A stretch of DNA of 64,000 nt, taken from NCBI RefSeq assembly GCF_016495725.1, contig NZ_CP054705.1:2666001-2730000 (forward strand). Direction: 5' to 3'. The stretch comes from Salicibibacter cibarius. Its GTDB lineage: Bacteria; Bacillota; Bacilli; Bacillales; Marinococcaceae. The notes under the pieces are model-generated. The model was not told the origin of the DNA, ran no database searches, and saw nothing but the letters and a program-made list of their open reading frames with translations. The position numbers were made by a program, and so were the translations under genes. Shown one piece after another: positions 64,000 through 64,000 of the stretch (within the stretch, counting starts at the first letter, position 1; the number at the start of each line of letters is the position of its first letter).

Positions 64000-64000
64000 G

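Noticed and set aside
1-64000. tRNA, rRNA and riboswitch genes
   Set aside because: I looked for cloverleaf-like arms, rRNA cores and T-box or riboswitch signatures and found none that I could support; small RNAs cannot be excluded by eye.

Overview
The window looks like a chromosomal accessory region of a halophilic or haloalkaliphilic member of the Bacillaceae (Firmicutes). Ribosome binding sites are strong Gram-positive AGGAGG types. Exported proteins are extremely acidic (runs of E and D in the MacA/YknX-like adaptor, the peptidases and the LCP protein). Recognisable Bacillus-type genes occur (YknW/YknX, LCP transferase, EpsN, YfmJ, GNAT, LacI, IclR). The genus is inference; Salicibibacter-like organisms would fit.

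Layout, left to right. (1) 1-5110, minus: a Wadjet-type SMC anti-plasmid operon jetD-jetA-jetB-jetC, with jetC cut by the window edge. (2) 5.1-8.8 kb: transposase scraps, a GNAT gene, an Rpn (PD-(D/E)XK) nuclease gene split by a palindromic insertion, and pieces of an epsN-like aminotransferase. (3) 8.8-10.6 kb: yknW-yknX without the ABC half of the pump. (4) 11.3-16.0 kb: two exported peptide-degrading enzymes, an asparaginase/isoaspartyl peptidase and a giant M14 carboxypeptidase + M28 aminopeptidase fusion, both with a FIMAH-like domain. (5) 16-21.3 kb: decayed TasA/CalY-like and epsN remnants, two related small coiled-coil peptide genes, a membrane protein, and an amidase with a cre-like site. 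(6) 21.6-26.9 kb: a mobile-element pile-up (epsN fragment, second Rpn type, sigma-factor pseudogene split by IS630, group II intron). (7) 27.0-33.9 kb: a LacI-regulated catabolic cluster with TRAP transporter, SDR and split transketolase. (8) 34-40.4 kb: IS1595, second split Rpn, a possible toxin-antitoxin-like pair, epsN and sigma-factor pseudogenes, ISAzo13 scrap. (9) 40.5-53.0 kb: a second catabolic region with an IclR regulator, tripartite tricarboxylate (TTT) transporter, ThDP enzyme, dehydrogenases and SDRs, including a 4-hydroxy-2-oxovalerate aldolase remnant broken by an IS200. (10) 53.4-58.5 kb: another epsN/sigma module, then a helicase-nuclease fusion with a small upstream partner, the best candidate for an undescribed defence system. 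(11) 59.0-61.2 kb: epsN remnant, IS3, IS200 and the first 35 codons of a Wzz/EpsA gene. (12) 61.4-64.0 kb: LCP gene, an intergenic mosaic of three short-repeat families, and a YfmJ-like reductase.

The main large-scale pattern is a divergent module, a 5'-truncated epsN aminotransferase gene (minus) facing a sigma-70-like gene (plus), present as about nine epsN and five sigma copies or fragments. Every copy is broken by its own small lesions. Rpn nuclease genes lie at several junctions. With the Wzz stub, this suggests an exopolysaccharide (eps) locus duplicated and then dismantled by mobile elements. Functional genes sit between as discrete islands: defence (Wadjet, helicase-nuclease), peptide scavenging, and two import-plus-oxidation catabolic islands.
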